Assembly: GCF_003050705.1 (NCBI RefSeq)
Contig: NZ_QAOG01000001.1
Span: 124,001-188,000, forward strand
Direction of reading: 5' to 3'
Source: Sphingomonas aurantiaca
GTDB lineage: Bacteria > Pseudomonadota > Alphaproteobacteria > Sphingomonadales > Sphingomonadaceae
DNA: 64,000 nt
The position numbers were made by a program, and so were the translations under genes. Below, one piece after another: positions 1 to 9,630 of the stretch. Each line of letters begins with the position of its first letter. Position 1 is the stretch's first letter. The notes under the pieces are model-generated. The model was not told the origin of the DNA and searched no databases. It saw only the letters and a list, made by a program, of their open reading frames with translations.

Positions 1-1
1 C

Positions 2-1021
2 CAGATCGGCGCGCCGCTGTGCGGGCTCGCCTTCTGGGCGATCTTCGCGATCCCGGCGCGATCGCATCCGCTGCTCGTCGTTGCGGCGGTCGCGGCCTGC
101 CGGATCGGCTACACCTTGTGCGACATCGGGCACAACACGCTGCTCGTCCGGGTCGCGACCAACGCGCGGAATGCATCGATGGTGTCGGGGCTCCGCCTCG
201 TCTTCAGCGCGATCGGGGCCGGGCTGGTGGGCCTTGCCTCCTCCTACCTGCTGGCGGTGCCACGCGCCGCAGAGCGGCCTGCGGCGTTCGGGCTGTGTGC
301 GCTTGGCGGCGGCCTCCTGTATCTCGCGACCTTGACCCTCGCCCGGCACGTGACCAGCACGCTGCCAGTTGCGGCAGTCGCTCCCGTGCGTGCGAGTTCC
401 GCTGCTCTGCTCACCCGACTGTGGCGCAACCACGCCTATCGCCGCGTGCTGATGCTCGTTGCGATCCAGTCGAGCCTGATCCCGATCTTCAGTCGCGCGC
501 TGCCATTCTTCGGCACGGTGGTGCATGGCGATGCGGCCTGGGCGGGACCCGCCTTGTCGACGATGACGCTGGCGCAGGCGCTGTCGCTGCCCGGCTGGAT
601 CCTGCTGTCGCAGCGCTGCTCGTCACAGACCGTCCTGCGGCTGGCCTATGGGTTCATGGTTGCGGGTGTCGCGTTGCTGGGCTGGCAGCTCGACAAGGGC
701 GCGGGTTTGGCGCCGCTCATCGTCATCGGCATCGCGAACGCCGGTGCCAACATGGCGATCTGGGCACTTCTCGCGCGCAGCATCCGTGCCGGCAAGGATG
801 AAGGCGGCGGGTCCGAAGCGCTGCCGATCGGCCTGTTTCTCGCGACGCTCAAGGGCGCGGCCGGCGTCGGCGGCGCGATCCTCTCGATCGCGGTCGCGTT
901 GCAGGATGGTGCATGCACCGCGTGCCTCGGCGGTATTTCCCCCATCGTGGTCGCCGCGCTGGCGTTACCGGTGCTGGGCTGCGTGTCGTGCCTGCTCCTG
1001 CTGCGCCGCACACCGGCCTGA
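2..1021 (+). CDS. MFS transporter, 5'-truncated by window edge
   Basis: The frame is open from the window edge and stops with TGA at 1019-1021, so the N-terminus lies outside. The visible 339 residues are very hydrophobic, with about eight or nine membrane segments and the short basic cytoplasmic loops of major facilitator permeases. The segment GHNTLLVRVATNARNASMVS resembles the loop of the MFS_2 / GPH sugar-cation symporter group. It is convergent with the xyloglucanase gene, 152 bp away. A role in importing the sugars released by that locus is inference from position only; the substrate cannot be read from sequence. Confidence 0.75.
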   Translation, partial: QIGAPLCGLAFWAIFAIPARSHPLLVVAAVAACRIGYTLCDIGHNTLLVRVATNARNASMVSGLRLVFSAIGAGLVGLASSYLLAVPRAAERPAAFGLCALGGGLLYLATLTLARHVTSTLPVAAVAPVRASSAALLTRLWRNHAYRRVLMLVAIQSSLIPIFSRALPFFGTVVHGDAAWAGPALSTMTLAQALSLPGWILLSQRCSSQTVLRLAYGFMVAGVALLGWQLDKGAGLAPLIVIGIANAGANMAIWALLARSIRAGKDEGGGSEALPIGLFLATLKGAAGVGGAILSIAVALQDGACTACLGGISPIVVAALALPVLGCVSCLLLLRRTPA

Positions 1022-1173
1022 ATTCGGCCTCTCCAGCCGCCCCCAATTTCGGACGCGCAGAGCGAGGTTCCCTGTTCCCGACTTCCACCGTTCGTTCATC
1101 GAAACATATCGCCAACGAACGTGGCAAGGCCAGCAGCGGGGCACGGCTCGGAATGGATGGCGAAGTAACAAAC

Positions 1174-3387
1174 TCACCGCGCCTTTGCGGGATCGCCATA
1201 GAACGCGCCGCGTCCATCCGTGCCGAGATAGACGCGACCTTCGCGCCGGGGATCGCCTGAGACGACGCGGTAGCGCCCGCCCCACCGATGCGAGTCGTCG
1301 TCGATACGCACCCAAGACCGCCCCGCGTCCATCGAGCGCCACACCCCCCTGACGCCGCCGAGCGTCCCGACCGCAAACACGCCGTTTCGGCCCAGACCGA
1401 AGAGTTCGACTTTGAGCCGGTCCGTGGCCGATACGAAGCTAATGCCGCCGTCGGAACTGCGAAACAGCTGCGTGCCTGCCTGCAGCCACAGGGTTCCCGT
1501 ACGGTCGGGGGCCGAAAGGAGTGAACTTTGCGCCTCGCGGCCCTGCCTGCCTAGCGGGGCGAGATCCGCAGGTAGGCCATGGCTAGCCAGCGGTGCGAAG
1601 CTGACCCCGGCGTCTCGGGATACCAACAGCTTCCCGCGGCCAACATCCACGGCATAGAAGATCCGCGGATCGCGCTTGTCGGCCACAGCGCGGGTCTTGC
1701 CCGGCAAGCCGCGAACCGCCGACCAGAGACGTCCGCCATCACGCGAAACTTGTGCGACCGGGGTCGCCACGATCATCGTCGCGCCGTCCGCCGATACACT
1801 GATCGGCCAATCCCCATTCAGGTCTTCACGCCTGGCCGGGTTGCCCATCGGTGGCAAAACAATCTCTGTCCATGTGCGACCGCCATCGTCGGACCGGCCC
1901 ATGGACGCTTGCCGGGGCCGGTCGAGATACAAGCTGCCGCTGCGCACGATCACGTTCGGCGCCAGGCCTGCGTAATCGATGCTGTTCGTATTCGACATAT
2001 AGGGATTGACGAAGGTTGGCCGTGGCGAGCGGTCGAGATCGTCATGGACGAAGCCGGCGAGATCGCCAAAACCGGAGAGCAACGGCGCGCCACCGGTCGG
2101 CGATGCGAGCGTGATCACCGCGGTCTGCTCGATACCCTCGGTCCAGGGGACCCAATCCACCCCTCCCGTGGCGCGCAAGGCCCGGGATGCATAGACCGTG
2201 GCGCCCGTCGTGTAGGCAACATGCGTCGGATCGAAGGGGTCGATGGCCAGCCCGGAGATCCAGTGCCCGAAATCGGCACCCTTGCCTTCATGCAGTAGAA
2301 ACGGCGTCTTCGACACGTCGCGGCGGCTGCGCGTACCGACATCGTTCCATGTGCGGCCATCATCGCGACTCAGCCAGAGCGAGTCGCCATGGCGATAGCG
2401 ATCGACCGTCGAGACCGCCACGGTACCAGGAGCCATCGGCGATACCGCGACGCCGAGAAACGCACCCTCCGCGCCGGTTTGGCGCCACGTTCGCGGCGTA
2501 ACGTCGCGGCCACGTCCACCGGGATCGTAGCGCCACACTGCCCCCGTCGCGATGCCGCTCGGGCCGAGCCCGCTGGCATAGCCGACCCACAATACGCCGC
2601 GTGAATCGATCACGCCCTTGGCGGCCAGCAGCGCCGGGCCCGCAACCGCGCCCCATGTCTCGCCCTCGTCGTCCGAGCGGTAGAGATGCACCGCGCCCGG
2701 ATCCGCGATGCCCGCCCATATCCGCCGGGACGGCTTACCCGCGCCTCCGCTCATGGGGTCGATCGCGACGAACGCCACGCCGCCATGCGTCCGGCGCCAC
2801 GCCGGTCGGCCGAGTCCGGCAACGGGGAAGGCGGTCACCTTGCTCCACGTCGCGCCGGCATCGTCGCTGCGCCACAGCCCGTCGTGGCGCGAGCCGAAGA
2901 ACAGCCGACGCGTCTGGTTGGGGTCGATCGCCAGCCGCTCGCCGAACCCGCGACCATCCTCGTTCCCGCCCATCGCGAACGGGACCGGCGTGACCCGCCA
3001 GACCCGTCCGCGATCCGCCGATCGCAGGATCGCCGCGGGCTGGCCGGCGTTCATCCCCGCGGCCATGTAGACGATATCGGGATCGCGTGGATCGGGCGCG
3101 ATGCTTTCGATCCCCATATAGCTCGGCGTTGCATTGCCGTCCTGCAGCGGCAGCCAGCGGCGCGCCGTGTCGTCCCAGCGATACGCACCGCCCATGTCGG
3201 TCCGCAGATAGGCGAGCCCGCGTTCCGCCGGACTGAACACGATGTTGGGAGCATATCCGCCTGCCCCCACCTTCACGTTGGTCCAGTGGTACGGAACCAC
3301 CTCGGGCGGCCGCGCCGAACCATGGGTGGTGAGCGCCATCAGCAGCGTCGCGATGATTGGCCGCCAGAATCGCGTCATGCGCGTCAT
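1174..3387 (-). CDS. GH74 family xyloglucanase (exported)
   Basis: A 737-residue protein with an N-terminal signal peptide (basic residues, then a hydrophobic run near 9-21). It has the GH74 double beta-propeller pattern: GGYAPNIVFSP (43-53), LRTDMGGAYRWD (61-72) and repeated Asp-box-like turns such as S-D-D-x-G-x-T-W throughout. Asp64 of TDMGG matches one catalytic acid of GH74 enzymes; the second conserved block is LAIDPFDPTHVAYTTGAT near 380-397. GH74 enzymes cut the beta-1,4-glucan backbone of xyloglucan. It is 19 bp downstream of the halogenase pair on the same strand, so likely cotranscribed with them. Endo versus reducing-end exo action cannot be decided here. Confidence 0.88.
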   Translation of the reverse strand: MTRMTRFWRPIIATLLMALTTHGSARPPEVVPYHWTNVKVGAGGYAPNIVFSPAERGLAYLRTDMGGAYRWDDTARRWLPLQDGNATPSYMGIESIAPDPRDPDIVYMAAGMNAGQPAAILRSADRGRVWRVTPVPFAMGGNEDGRGFGERLAIDPNQTRRLFFGSRHDGLWRSDDAGATWSKVTAFPVAGLGRPAWRRTHGGVAFVAIDPMSGGAGKPSRRIWAGIADPGAVHLYRSDDEGETWGAVAGPALLAAKGVIDSRGVLWVGYASGLGPSGIATGAVWRYDPGGRGRDVTPRTWRQTGAEGAFLGVAVSPMAPGTVAVSTVDRYRHGDSLWLSRDDGRTWNDVGTRSRRDVSKTPFLLHEGKGADFGHWISGLAIDPFDPTHVAYTTGATVYASRALRATGGVDWVPWTEGIEQTAVITLASPTGGAPLLSGFGDLAGFVHDDLDRSPRPTFVNPYMSNTNSIDYAGLAPNVIVRSGSLYLDRPRQASMGRSDDGGRTWTEIVLPPMGNPARREDLNGDWPISVSADGATMIVATPVAQVSRDGGRLWSAVRGLPGKTRAVADKRDPRIFYAVDVGRGKLLVSRDAGVSFAPLASHGLPADLAPLGRQGREAQSSLLSAPDRTGTLWLQAGTQLFRSSDGGISFVSATDRLKVELFGLGRNGVFAVGTLGGVRGVWRSMDAGRSWVRIDDDSHRWGGRYRVVSGDPRREGRVYLGTDGRGAFYGDPAKAR

Positions 3388-3406
3388 TGGTTGCGCGTCA
3401 TCGGGA

Positions 3407-4939
3407 TTACGCGGACCGCCGCGACGGTGCCGCGCAGTGCTGGGCGATAAAATCCTCGTGCATTGGCATCGCCGCCGCAGTCTTGTCGATCATGTCACGG
3501 ATATGCGCCATGAACCGCGCGGTTTCGGACGGCGGCAGGCCCGCCGTGAGCGGATCGAACGAGTCCGGGCGAACGCCCTGGCCGAGCAGCACCGCAACCC
3601 AGCTGTCGGGCGTGAACAGCTCGCCCTGTTCGCGGAACACCCTCGCCCGCCCCGACCACAAGCCGAGTTTGGCGAGCAGTGACTCCGGCACCGTCATCGT
3701 CCGGCAATGGTCCCAGAACGGCGAATCCGAGCGCTCGGTGGCATGGTAGTGCAGGATGATGAAATCGCGCACCTGCTCGTATTCGCGGAGCATGACGCGG
3801 TTATACTCGTCGCGTTCGGCACTGCCGAACCCGCGATCGGGGAATAGGCTCATCAGGCGCGTGATCCCCGACTGGATCAGGTGGATGCTGGTGGATTCGA
3901 GCGGTTCGAGGAAACCGCCGGAAAGCCCGATCGCCACGCAGTTCCGGTCCCACAGGCGTTCACGCCGCCCCGCCTCGAAGCGCAACTGGCGGGGCTCGCC
4001 CTGCGCCGCGCCATCGAGCCCCGCCAGAAGCGCCTGCTTCGCATCGTCGTCGTCGATGTGCGCGCTGGAATAGACATAGCCGTTACCGACGCGGTGCTGG
4101 AGCGGAATGCGCCAGCGCCACCCCGCCGTATCCGCGGTCGCCCGCGTATAGGGCGTCAGCGGCCCCTGTCGCGCACTCGGCACCGCCCAGGCGCGGTCGC
4201 AGGGGAGCCATTGCTTCCAGCTCGTGAACGAAACATCCAGCGTTTCACCCAGCAGCAGCGACCGGAAACCACTGCAGTCGACGAACAATTCGCCCTCGAT
4301 CCGGCGATCGCCTTCGAGCCGCACCGCCTCGATAAAACCGGTTTCGGCGTCCCGGTCCACCGCGACCACGCGTCCCTCGACGCGGACCACGCCATCCTGC
4401 TCCGCCATGTCGCGCAAGAACCGCGCGTACAGCGCTGCGTCGAAATGGAAAGCATAGGACAAGGTCGACAGGACCGACTGGGGGTTGGCGCTTGGCCGGG
4501 TGAACCGCCCGCGCCGCGCCGCCACGGAGGATAGGCAATAGTCGCCGATCGGGCCAGGATCGGGGGTGCCCGAGGCGGCCTGCCGAAGCCAGAGCTGGTG
4601 AAAGGAAACGCCGTCGATATCGCGGCCATGCGTGCCGAACGGGTGCAGATAGGCCTCGCCCAGCCGCCGCCAGTCGCGAAACTCGATCCCAAGCTTGAAC
4701 GTCGCGCCGGTCGCGCGGACGAACGCATCCTCGTCGATCCCGAGCATGCGGTTATAGTCGAGCAGCGACGGGATCGTCGCCTCGCCGACGCCGACGGTGC
4801 CGATCTCCTCGGACTCGACCAGCGTGACCGAAACGCCACCGGCGACAAGCCGGGACAGCGCCGCCGCGGCCATCCAGCCGGCGGTGCCGCCACCGACGAT
4901 AACGACCTTGGTGATTTGCCCGGGCCGCGTGTCCGTCAC
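3407..4939 (-). CDS. Flavin-dependent tryptophan-type halogenase 1
   Basis: A 510-residue member of the Trp_halogenase family. It has the FAD-binding GGGTAGW (16-22), the catalytic Lys82 in GATFKLG, the halogenase signature GWRWRIP (273-279) and FLEPLES (343-349) with Glu348 matching the catalytic glutamate. All hallmark residues are present, so activity is plausible. Its ATG overlaps the stop of the upstream halogenase gene by 4 bp (ATGA), so the two are translationally coupled. Halogenases of this TonB-receptor-linked group are known in Xanthomonas and Caulobacter relatives; physiological substrates are mostly unknown. The FADH2-supplying reductase is not in the window. Confidence 0.9.
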   Translation of the reverse strand: MTDTRPGQITKVVIVGGGTAGWMAAAALSRLVAGGVSVTLVESEEIGTVGVGEATIPSLLDYNRMLGIDEDAFVRATGATFKLGIEFRDWRRLGEAYLHPFGTHGRDIDGVSFHQLWLRQAASGTPDPGPIGDYCLSSVAARRGRFTRPSANPQSVLSTLSYAFHFDAALYARFLRDMAEQDGVVRVEGRVVAVDRDAETGFIEAVRLEGDRRIEGELFVDCSGFRSLLLGETLDVSFTSWKQWLPCDRAWAVPSARQGPLTPYTRATADTAGWRWRIPLQHRVGNGYVYSSAHIDDDDAKQALLAGLDGAAQGEPRQLRFEAGRRERLWDRNCVAIGLSGGFLEPLESTSIHLIQSGITRLMSLFPDRGFGSAERDEYNRVMLREYEQVRDFIILHYHATERSDSPFWDHCRTMTVPESLLAKLGLWSGRARVFREQGELFTPDSWVAVLLGQGVRPDSFDPLTAGLPPSETARFMAHIRDMIDKTAAAMPMHEDFIAQHCAAPSRRSA

Positions 4940-6486
4940 GCCGCCGCCCGTCCACCGAAGCTGTGAGACTGGGCGTAGGCGACCAGATCGCGGTTCGACG
5001 GGAGATTGGCGATCGCATAGCGCGCCTGGCGTTGTACCTCCGCGAACGCCCGGCGTGCGTCGTCGCCATAGCGAAGCACCCCGGCTTTGGCGCTCAGGTC
5101 GGTCTTCCAGCCCATGCCGTACAGGACGTACTGCCAGCTCGCTTCGGTGAAGATGTCGATCTGCCCGTCGATATCGAGCTCGTTAGGCGGCCGGAACCGC
5201 CATCGATCGAGCATTTCCAACAGGCTGTCCGGCACGGACGCGTCGGCGACGTTGTCACGCCAGAACGCCGTGTCGCGCCGTTCCGAGATGCAATAATGCA
5301 GCTTGATGAAATCGAGCGCGCGTTCGTAGCGGCGCAGCATGTTTGCGTTGAACTGACGCGCGGACGTCTCGTAATCGCCGCCCCACGGAAAGAGGTTGGC
5401 GATCATGCCCGCCGACACCTCGGCAAACGCGATGCCGGTCGCTTCGAGAGGCTCGAAGAAGCCGCTCGACAGCCCGACTGCGACGCAGTTCTTGTACCAG
5501 TTCACCTCGCGGTAGCCGGCTTCGAACTTGAAGTGGCGTACGTCGGCCTTCTCGCCCGCCGCGCCCAGATAGCCACGCAACACGCGCTCGGCGGCTTCAT
5601 CGTCGCTATGGTCGGACGAATAGACATGGCCGATGCCACGTCGGCGATCGAGACCAATGTCCCAGATCCACCCCGCCTCCTGCGCGGTCGAAATCGTATA
5701 GGACGCGATCGGTTCGTCGGGCCGTGCATAAGGCAATTGCGCGGCGATCGCGCGGTTGCAGAACAGCACGTCGCGGCAGGAGCGGAACGGGATCCGCATG
5801 GCCTTGCCGATGAGTTCGGCGCGAAAGCCCGTGCAGTCGATGTAGAGATCCGCGTCGAGCATCCCGTTGCGCTCGGTACGCACGCCGCCGATCGCACCGT
5901 CGGCGTCGAGCAGCACCTCGTTCACGGTATCGGTCAGATGCCGGACGCCATTCTTCACCGCCTGCTCGCGCAGCAATCCGGCAAGCGCCACCGCATCGAA
6001 ATGGAACGCGTAATTCAGCGGCCCGACATAATCGGGGTTCGATGCCAATTTCGGCGCACGATGCCGGTCGGCCGCCTTTTTCTGCGGGTTGGAAACTTCG
6101 TCCCAATTCTCCGTGCCGCCGTGCCCCAGCAGCCAATAGGGCAGCAGGTCGAGGCCGTCGCTCGAGTCCGCGACCTGGAACGGATGCGAATAATGATCGG
6201 TTGGGCCCTGCCCTGGCGCGTGCCGCCAATGCACGAACTTGGCGCCCTGCTTGAATGTCGCGCCACACCGGCGGATCAGATCGGCCTCGTCGATCCCGAT
6301 CGTCGCCAGCGTCCGCCGTATCGTCGGGAATGTCCCCTCGCCGACACCGAGAATCCCGATGTCACGCGACTCGACGAGCGTGATAGCCACGCCCGCCGGG
6401 AGGTCGGCGCCCAGCCGCTTGGCGAGATAGCCCGCGGTCAGCCACCCGGCGGTGCCGCCGCCCACGATCAGGATCCGCTTGGTCAT
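4936..6486 (-). CDS. Flavin-dependent tryptophan-type halogenase 2 (altered signature)
   Basis: A 516-residue paralogue of the neighbouring halogenase. It has GGGTAGW (9-15), the catalytic Lys79 in GATFKQG and Glu348 in FFEPLEA (343-349). Two signature positions differ: the WxWxIP motif reads GWIWDIG (272-278), with Gly instead of Pro, and the residue after Glu348 is Ala, not Ser. The FAD site looks intact, so it may be an active enzyme with a changed pocket or a non-halogenating flavoprotein. It sits 54 bp downstream of the TonB receptor and overlaps the next halogenase by 4 bp, which suggests one transcript and possibly a joint function. Confidence 0.87.
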   Translation of the reverse strand: MTKRILIVGGGTAGWLTAGYLAKRLGADLPAGVAITLVESRDIGILGVGEGTFPTIRRTLATIGIDEADLIRRCGATFKQGAKFVHWRHAPGQGPTDHYSHPFQVADSSDGLDLLPYWLLGHGGTENWDEVSNPQKKAADRHRAPKLASNPDYVGPLNYAFHFDAVALAGLLREQAVKNGVRHLTDTVNEVLLDADGAIGGVRTERNGMLDADLYIDCTGFRAELIGKAMRIPFRSCRDVLFCNRAIAAQLPYARPDEPIASYTISTAQEAGWIWDIGLDRRRGIGHVYSSDHSDDEAAERVLRGYLGAAGEKADVRHFKFEAGYREVNWYKNCVAVGLSSGFFEPLEATGIAFAEVSAGMIANLFPWGGDYETSARQFNANMLRRYERALDFIKLHYCISERRDTAFWRDNVADASVPDSLLEMLDRWRFRPPNELDIDGQIDIFTEASWQYVLYGMGWKTDLSAKAGVLRYGDDARRAFAEVQRQARYAIANLPSNRDLVAYAQSHSFGGRAAA

Positions 6487-6540
6487 CGCTGCCTCGCTCT
6501 GCCGCTCGCCGGCATGGTGTCGGCGAGCGGTGCATCATCG

Positions 6541-9500
6541 TCAGAAGGCCAGGTTGATGCCAGTGCTGATCCGACGATCGGCCTGGAACCAGCTGCGCCC
6601 GACCAGCTTGCCGCCGGGATAGCCGCCCATCAGCGTACGCTGCGTCGACGCGGTCAGGTTGGTCCCCTGCACGCCGAACGAAAGATAATCGGTCACCTTG
6701 AAGCGGACGCCCGCATCGATCGACCCGTAGTTGCCGCCATAGATAGGCAGCGCGATCTGGGTCGACGTGTCGAGCCCGCCATCCTGATTGCTGACGACGC
6801 CCGGCGCGCTGTAATAGGTATACGTGCCGTTCGTGCCGTTGCTGTTCGTCGACAGCAGATATTGCGAGCGCCACGAATAGGCGATCCGCAACGAGATCGG
6901 ATTGCGCTCATAGAGCAGCGTTGCGTTCAGATTGTGCTTCGACAGCCCCACGAGTGGCGCGTCGTTCCTGGCGGCACCGGTGATGTCGCGGTAGACGTCG
7001 CCCGGATTGCTGCTCTTGATGAAGGTGTAATTGCCCTCGAAGCCGATCCCGGCCAGCGCGCCGGGCAGCATGTCGAGGAAGAAGCGGCCGCCGACCTCGA
7101 CGCCCTTGACGGTCGCCGCCTTGGTGGAGTTGCTGTAGTCGGTCGCCGATGCAGACACGTTCTCGGTCGTCCCGTCGGTATACTGTACCGTCACCTGCCG
7201 CGTCGTCAGCGCGTAGATCGGCAGGTTGGTCAGCCGCTTGTAGAACGGGGCAATGTGGAACGACGTGCCCGCGCGCCCGTAATATTCGAGCGAAATGTCG
7301 ACGTTGTTCGACAGCGTCGGCTTGAGCAACGGATTGCCCGTGTCGGCGGTGAAGTTGTTGAACGTCCCGATCCCGCCCGGAGTCTGGCTGGGTGTCGTCG
7401 CCACGCCGATCGAACCCGACGCGCGCAGCGCGTTGAAGGACGGCAAGTCCATCGTGATGTTATAGCCGCCGCGCACCTTGATCCTGTCGGTCGGCGAATA
7501 TTCGAGGTTGATCGACGGCAGGACACGCGTGAAGTCCGCCTTGCCACCGCGCGCGAGGAAGGTGTTCGCAAGAGTCTGCTGAACGCCATTGCTGCGGATG
7601 AAGACGGTCCCGCCATTCTGCTGGATGAAGCCGCTGCCCTCGTTCTCGATGTGCACGACGCGAACGCCGATGTTACCCGAGATGCCGCGCGCGTTCTCTT
7701 GGGGACCGAAGCGTACCAGCGCATAGCCCGCGATATTCTTGGTGCTGTTCTCGACCTGGTCGCCCGGCAGGACGAACCCGACAGGCCGGATCCCGGACAG
7801 ACCACCATAGCCGGTGACCGGCAGTGGGCCGGCGGCCGAGCAGTTGGATTCGATACCAGTACAGAAGCCGGCAGGCGGCGACTGCACCAGGCCGGTGCGG
7901 TTGGCGTTGAACCGGTCCGCCAGACTTTCCGACGCGAACATCAGGTTGCCAGGCAGCGTCGTGTCGCCGCGGAAGAAGTCCTTGAACGCGTGGCTGGCGA
8001 CGTCGCCCGGCGCCGCATTGGCGTAGGTCAGCTGCGGGTCGCCGTTCCAGCCACGGCCGAGCGCGGTCCAGTTATACCCGTTCGCCAGATCGCGCTCGGT
8101 CCGCTTGGCGTAGCGGCCGCCAACCTTGACCGACCGGAAGAAGCTGTCGTCGAACGTGTACTCGGCATCGAGCTGCCCTGCGTCCAGCCGCCCCTTGTTC
8201 CGCTCGTTGTGCGGCATCGACGCGGTCCAGAAATAATTCGCCGGGTCCGCAAAGGATGCCTGCGTCGCCGGGCTGACGCTGATCTGCGGCAGGTCGCCGG
8301 TCAGATCCATGCCGAAGCTCTGGCCGAAACCGACATCGCGGAAGATATCGAGGCGATCATAGATTTGCCGCGAATCGACGCGCTGCAGCGAGCCCTTCAG
8401 CGACAGGTGGCTGTCCTGGGGTGCCCAGGCGAACGACAGCGAGTAATCGCGCGTCCGCGTGTTGCTCTCGACGAACCCCTTGTTACCGCTGCTGTTGACC
8501 GACCCGCCCGTCGGGGCGAACGTGCCGGTGTCGCGGTTGAAGAGCGCGTTCGTCTTCGTCAGCAAACCATTGCTGTCGAAACTGCTGCTTGCCGGATCGA
8601 CCGCCAGAGTCTGCGAATCGAGCTGCGTACCGTAATCGCTCGACTGGCTCTTGTAGCGCGACTGGAAGAAGCTGCCGGTGAAGGTCAGGCTGTCCGACGG
8701 GGCCCATTGCGCCGCGCCGTAGATGCCGTAGCGTTTGTACTGGAACGCCTCGTCGCCATACGCGAAACCGCTGGGCACGTAGCGCTCGTTGCCGTCGCTG
8801 AGCTTGGTCTTGAAATAGGGGCTGACGCGGATGAACTGCGACAGCGAGCTGAACTGGCTGAACGCGACGTCGCCAAGCAGGCCGATCCGGCCGATCGGGG
8901 TGTCGAACGAGTCGGTGACCAGCACCGATCCCGACGGATCGGCCTTGTTCGCCATGTCGCCCAGCGCGAGTTCGCCGGTACCCGCGACGTGGAACTTGCC
9001 GTTGAAGTCGAATGGCAGCTTGGTGCGCAGATCGATCTGGCCGCCGGTGCCGCCCTCGATCAGGTCCGCCGTCGACGCCTTGTAGACGTCGACCGCCGAC
9101 ATCAGTTCGGGCGTCACGTCGCTCCACAGGATCGCGCGACCATTGTTAGCGCTAAAGATCTCGCGGCCATTGAGACGCGAGGCCACACCGGTCAGGCCGC
9201 GTACCTGCACGCCGGACCCCTGGACCGAATAATGATCGGGATCGCCGAGTGCGGCAAAGCGGACGATCGACACGCCCGAGACGCGCTGCAGAACTTCGGT
9301 GATCGAGTTGTCCGGCAGCTTGCCAGCGTCGTCGGCAACGACGGAGTCGACGATGGTCTCGCTGCGACGCTTGCGCTCGTCCGCGGCTTCGAGCGCGGCG
9401 CGACGACCCGTGACGACGATATCACCGTCCGCCTGGTCTGCTGCCGAGTCCCCGACACCCTGCCCCGGTGCCGCGGCCTGGGTCGTGTCAGGCGATATGG

Positions 9501-9630
9501 CCTGCGTCTCGGCTTGCGCCCAGGCAGTTCCGCTAATGCCGGCTGCGAGCAGCGCCGCCACGGACACACCGGCGCGCATTGCAGCAAAGCTATTCCGGCG
9601 CCGATCCGAATCGGTAACAAACGCGCTCAT
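6541..9630 (-). CDS. TonB-dependent outer-membrane receptor, carbohydrate-type
   Basis: 1029 residues from an ATG at 9630 preceded by a strong GGGGGAGGAT ribosome-binding site; an upstream in-frame ATG at 9687 lacks one. It has a signal peptide ending near AWAQA, a TonB-box-like DIVVTG stretch, then a plug domain (KLPDNSITEVLQRVSGVSI, VQVRGLTGVASRLNGREIF) and a long barrel ending in Phe (INLAF). This is the large receptor subfamily of Xanthomonas and Caulobacter often tied to plant-polysaccharide use. It heads an apparent operon with two halogenases and a GH74 xyloglucanase, so xyloglucan oligosaccharides or an aromatic conjugate are candidate ligands (inference). Confidence 0.9.
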   Translation of the reverse strand: MSAFVTDSDRRRNSFAAMRAGVSVAALLAAGISGTAWAQAETQAISPDTTQAAAPGQGVGDSAADQADGDIVVTGRRAALEAADERKRRSETIVDSVVADDAGKLPDNSITEVLQRVSGVSIVRFAALGDPDHYSVQGSGVQVRGLTGVASRLNGREIFSANNGRAILWSDVTPELMSAVDVYKASTADLIEGGTGGQIDLRTKLPFDFNGKFHVAGTGELALGDMANKADPSGSVLVTDSFDTPIGRIGLLGDVAFSQFSSLSQFIRVSPYFKTKLSDGNERYVPSGFAYGDEAFQYKRYGIYGAAQWAPSDSLTFTGSFFQSRYKSQSSDYGTQLDSQTLAVDPASSSFDSNGLLTKTNALFNRDTGTFAPTGGSVNSSGNKGFVESNTRTRDYSLSFAWAPQDSHLSLKGSLQRVDSRQIYDRLDIFRDVGFGQSFGMDLTGDLPQISVSPATQASFADPANYFWTASMPHNERNKGRLDAGQLDAEYTFDDSFFRSVKVGGRYAKRTERDLANGYNWTALGRGWNGDPQLTYANAAPGDVASHAFKDFFRGDTTLPGNLMFASESLADRFNANRTGLVQSPPAGFCTGIESNCSAAGPLPVTGYGGLSGIRPVGFVLPGDQVENSTKNIAGYALVRFGPQENARGISGNIGVRVVHIENEGSGFIQQNGGTVFIRSNGVQQTLANTFLARGGKADFTRVLPSINLEYSPTDRIKVRGGYNITMDLPSFNALRASGSIGVATTPSQTPGGIGTFNNFTADTGNPLLKPTLSNNVDISLEYYGRAGTSFHIAPFYKRLTNLPIYALTTRQVTVQYTDGTTENVSASATDYSNSTKAATVKGVEVGGRFFLDMLPGALAGIGFEGNYTFIKSSNPGDVYRDITGAARNDAPLVGLSKHNLNATLLYERNPISLRIAYSWRSQYLLSTNSNGTNGTYTYYSAPGVVSNQDGGLDTSTQIALPIYGGNYGSIDAGVRFKVTDYLSFGVQGTNLTASTQRTLMGGYPGGKLVGRSWFQADRRISTGINLAF

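Noticed and set aside
9146..9155. TTAGCGCTAA palindrome resembling a LacI-family operator
   Set aside because: It lies well inside the TonB receptor coding region, only one copy was seen, and it encodes conserved plug residues, so it is probably incidental.
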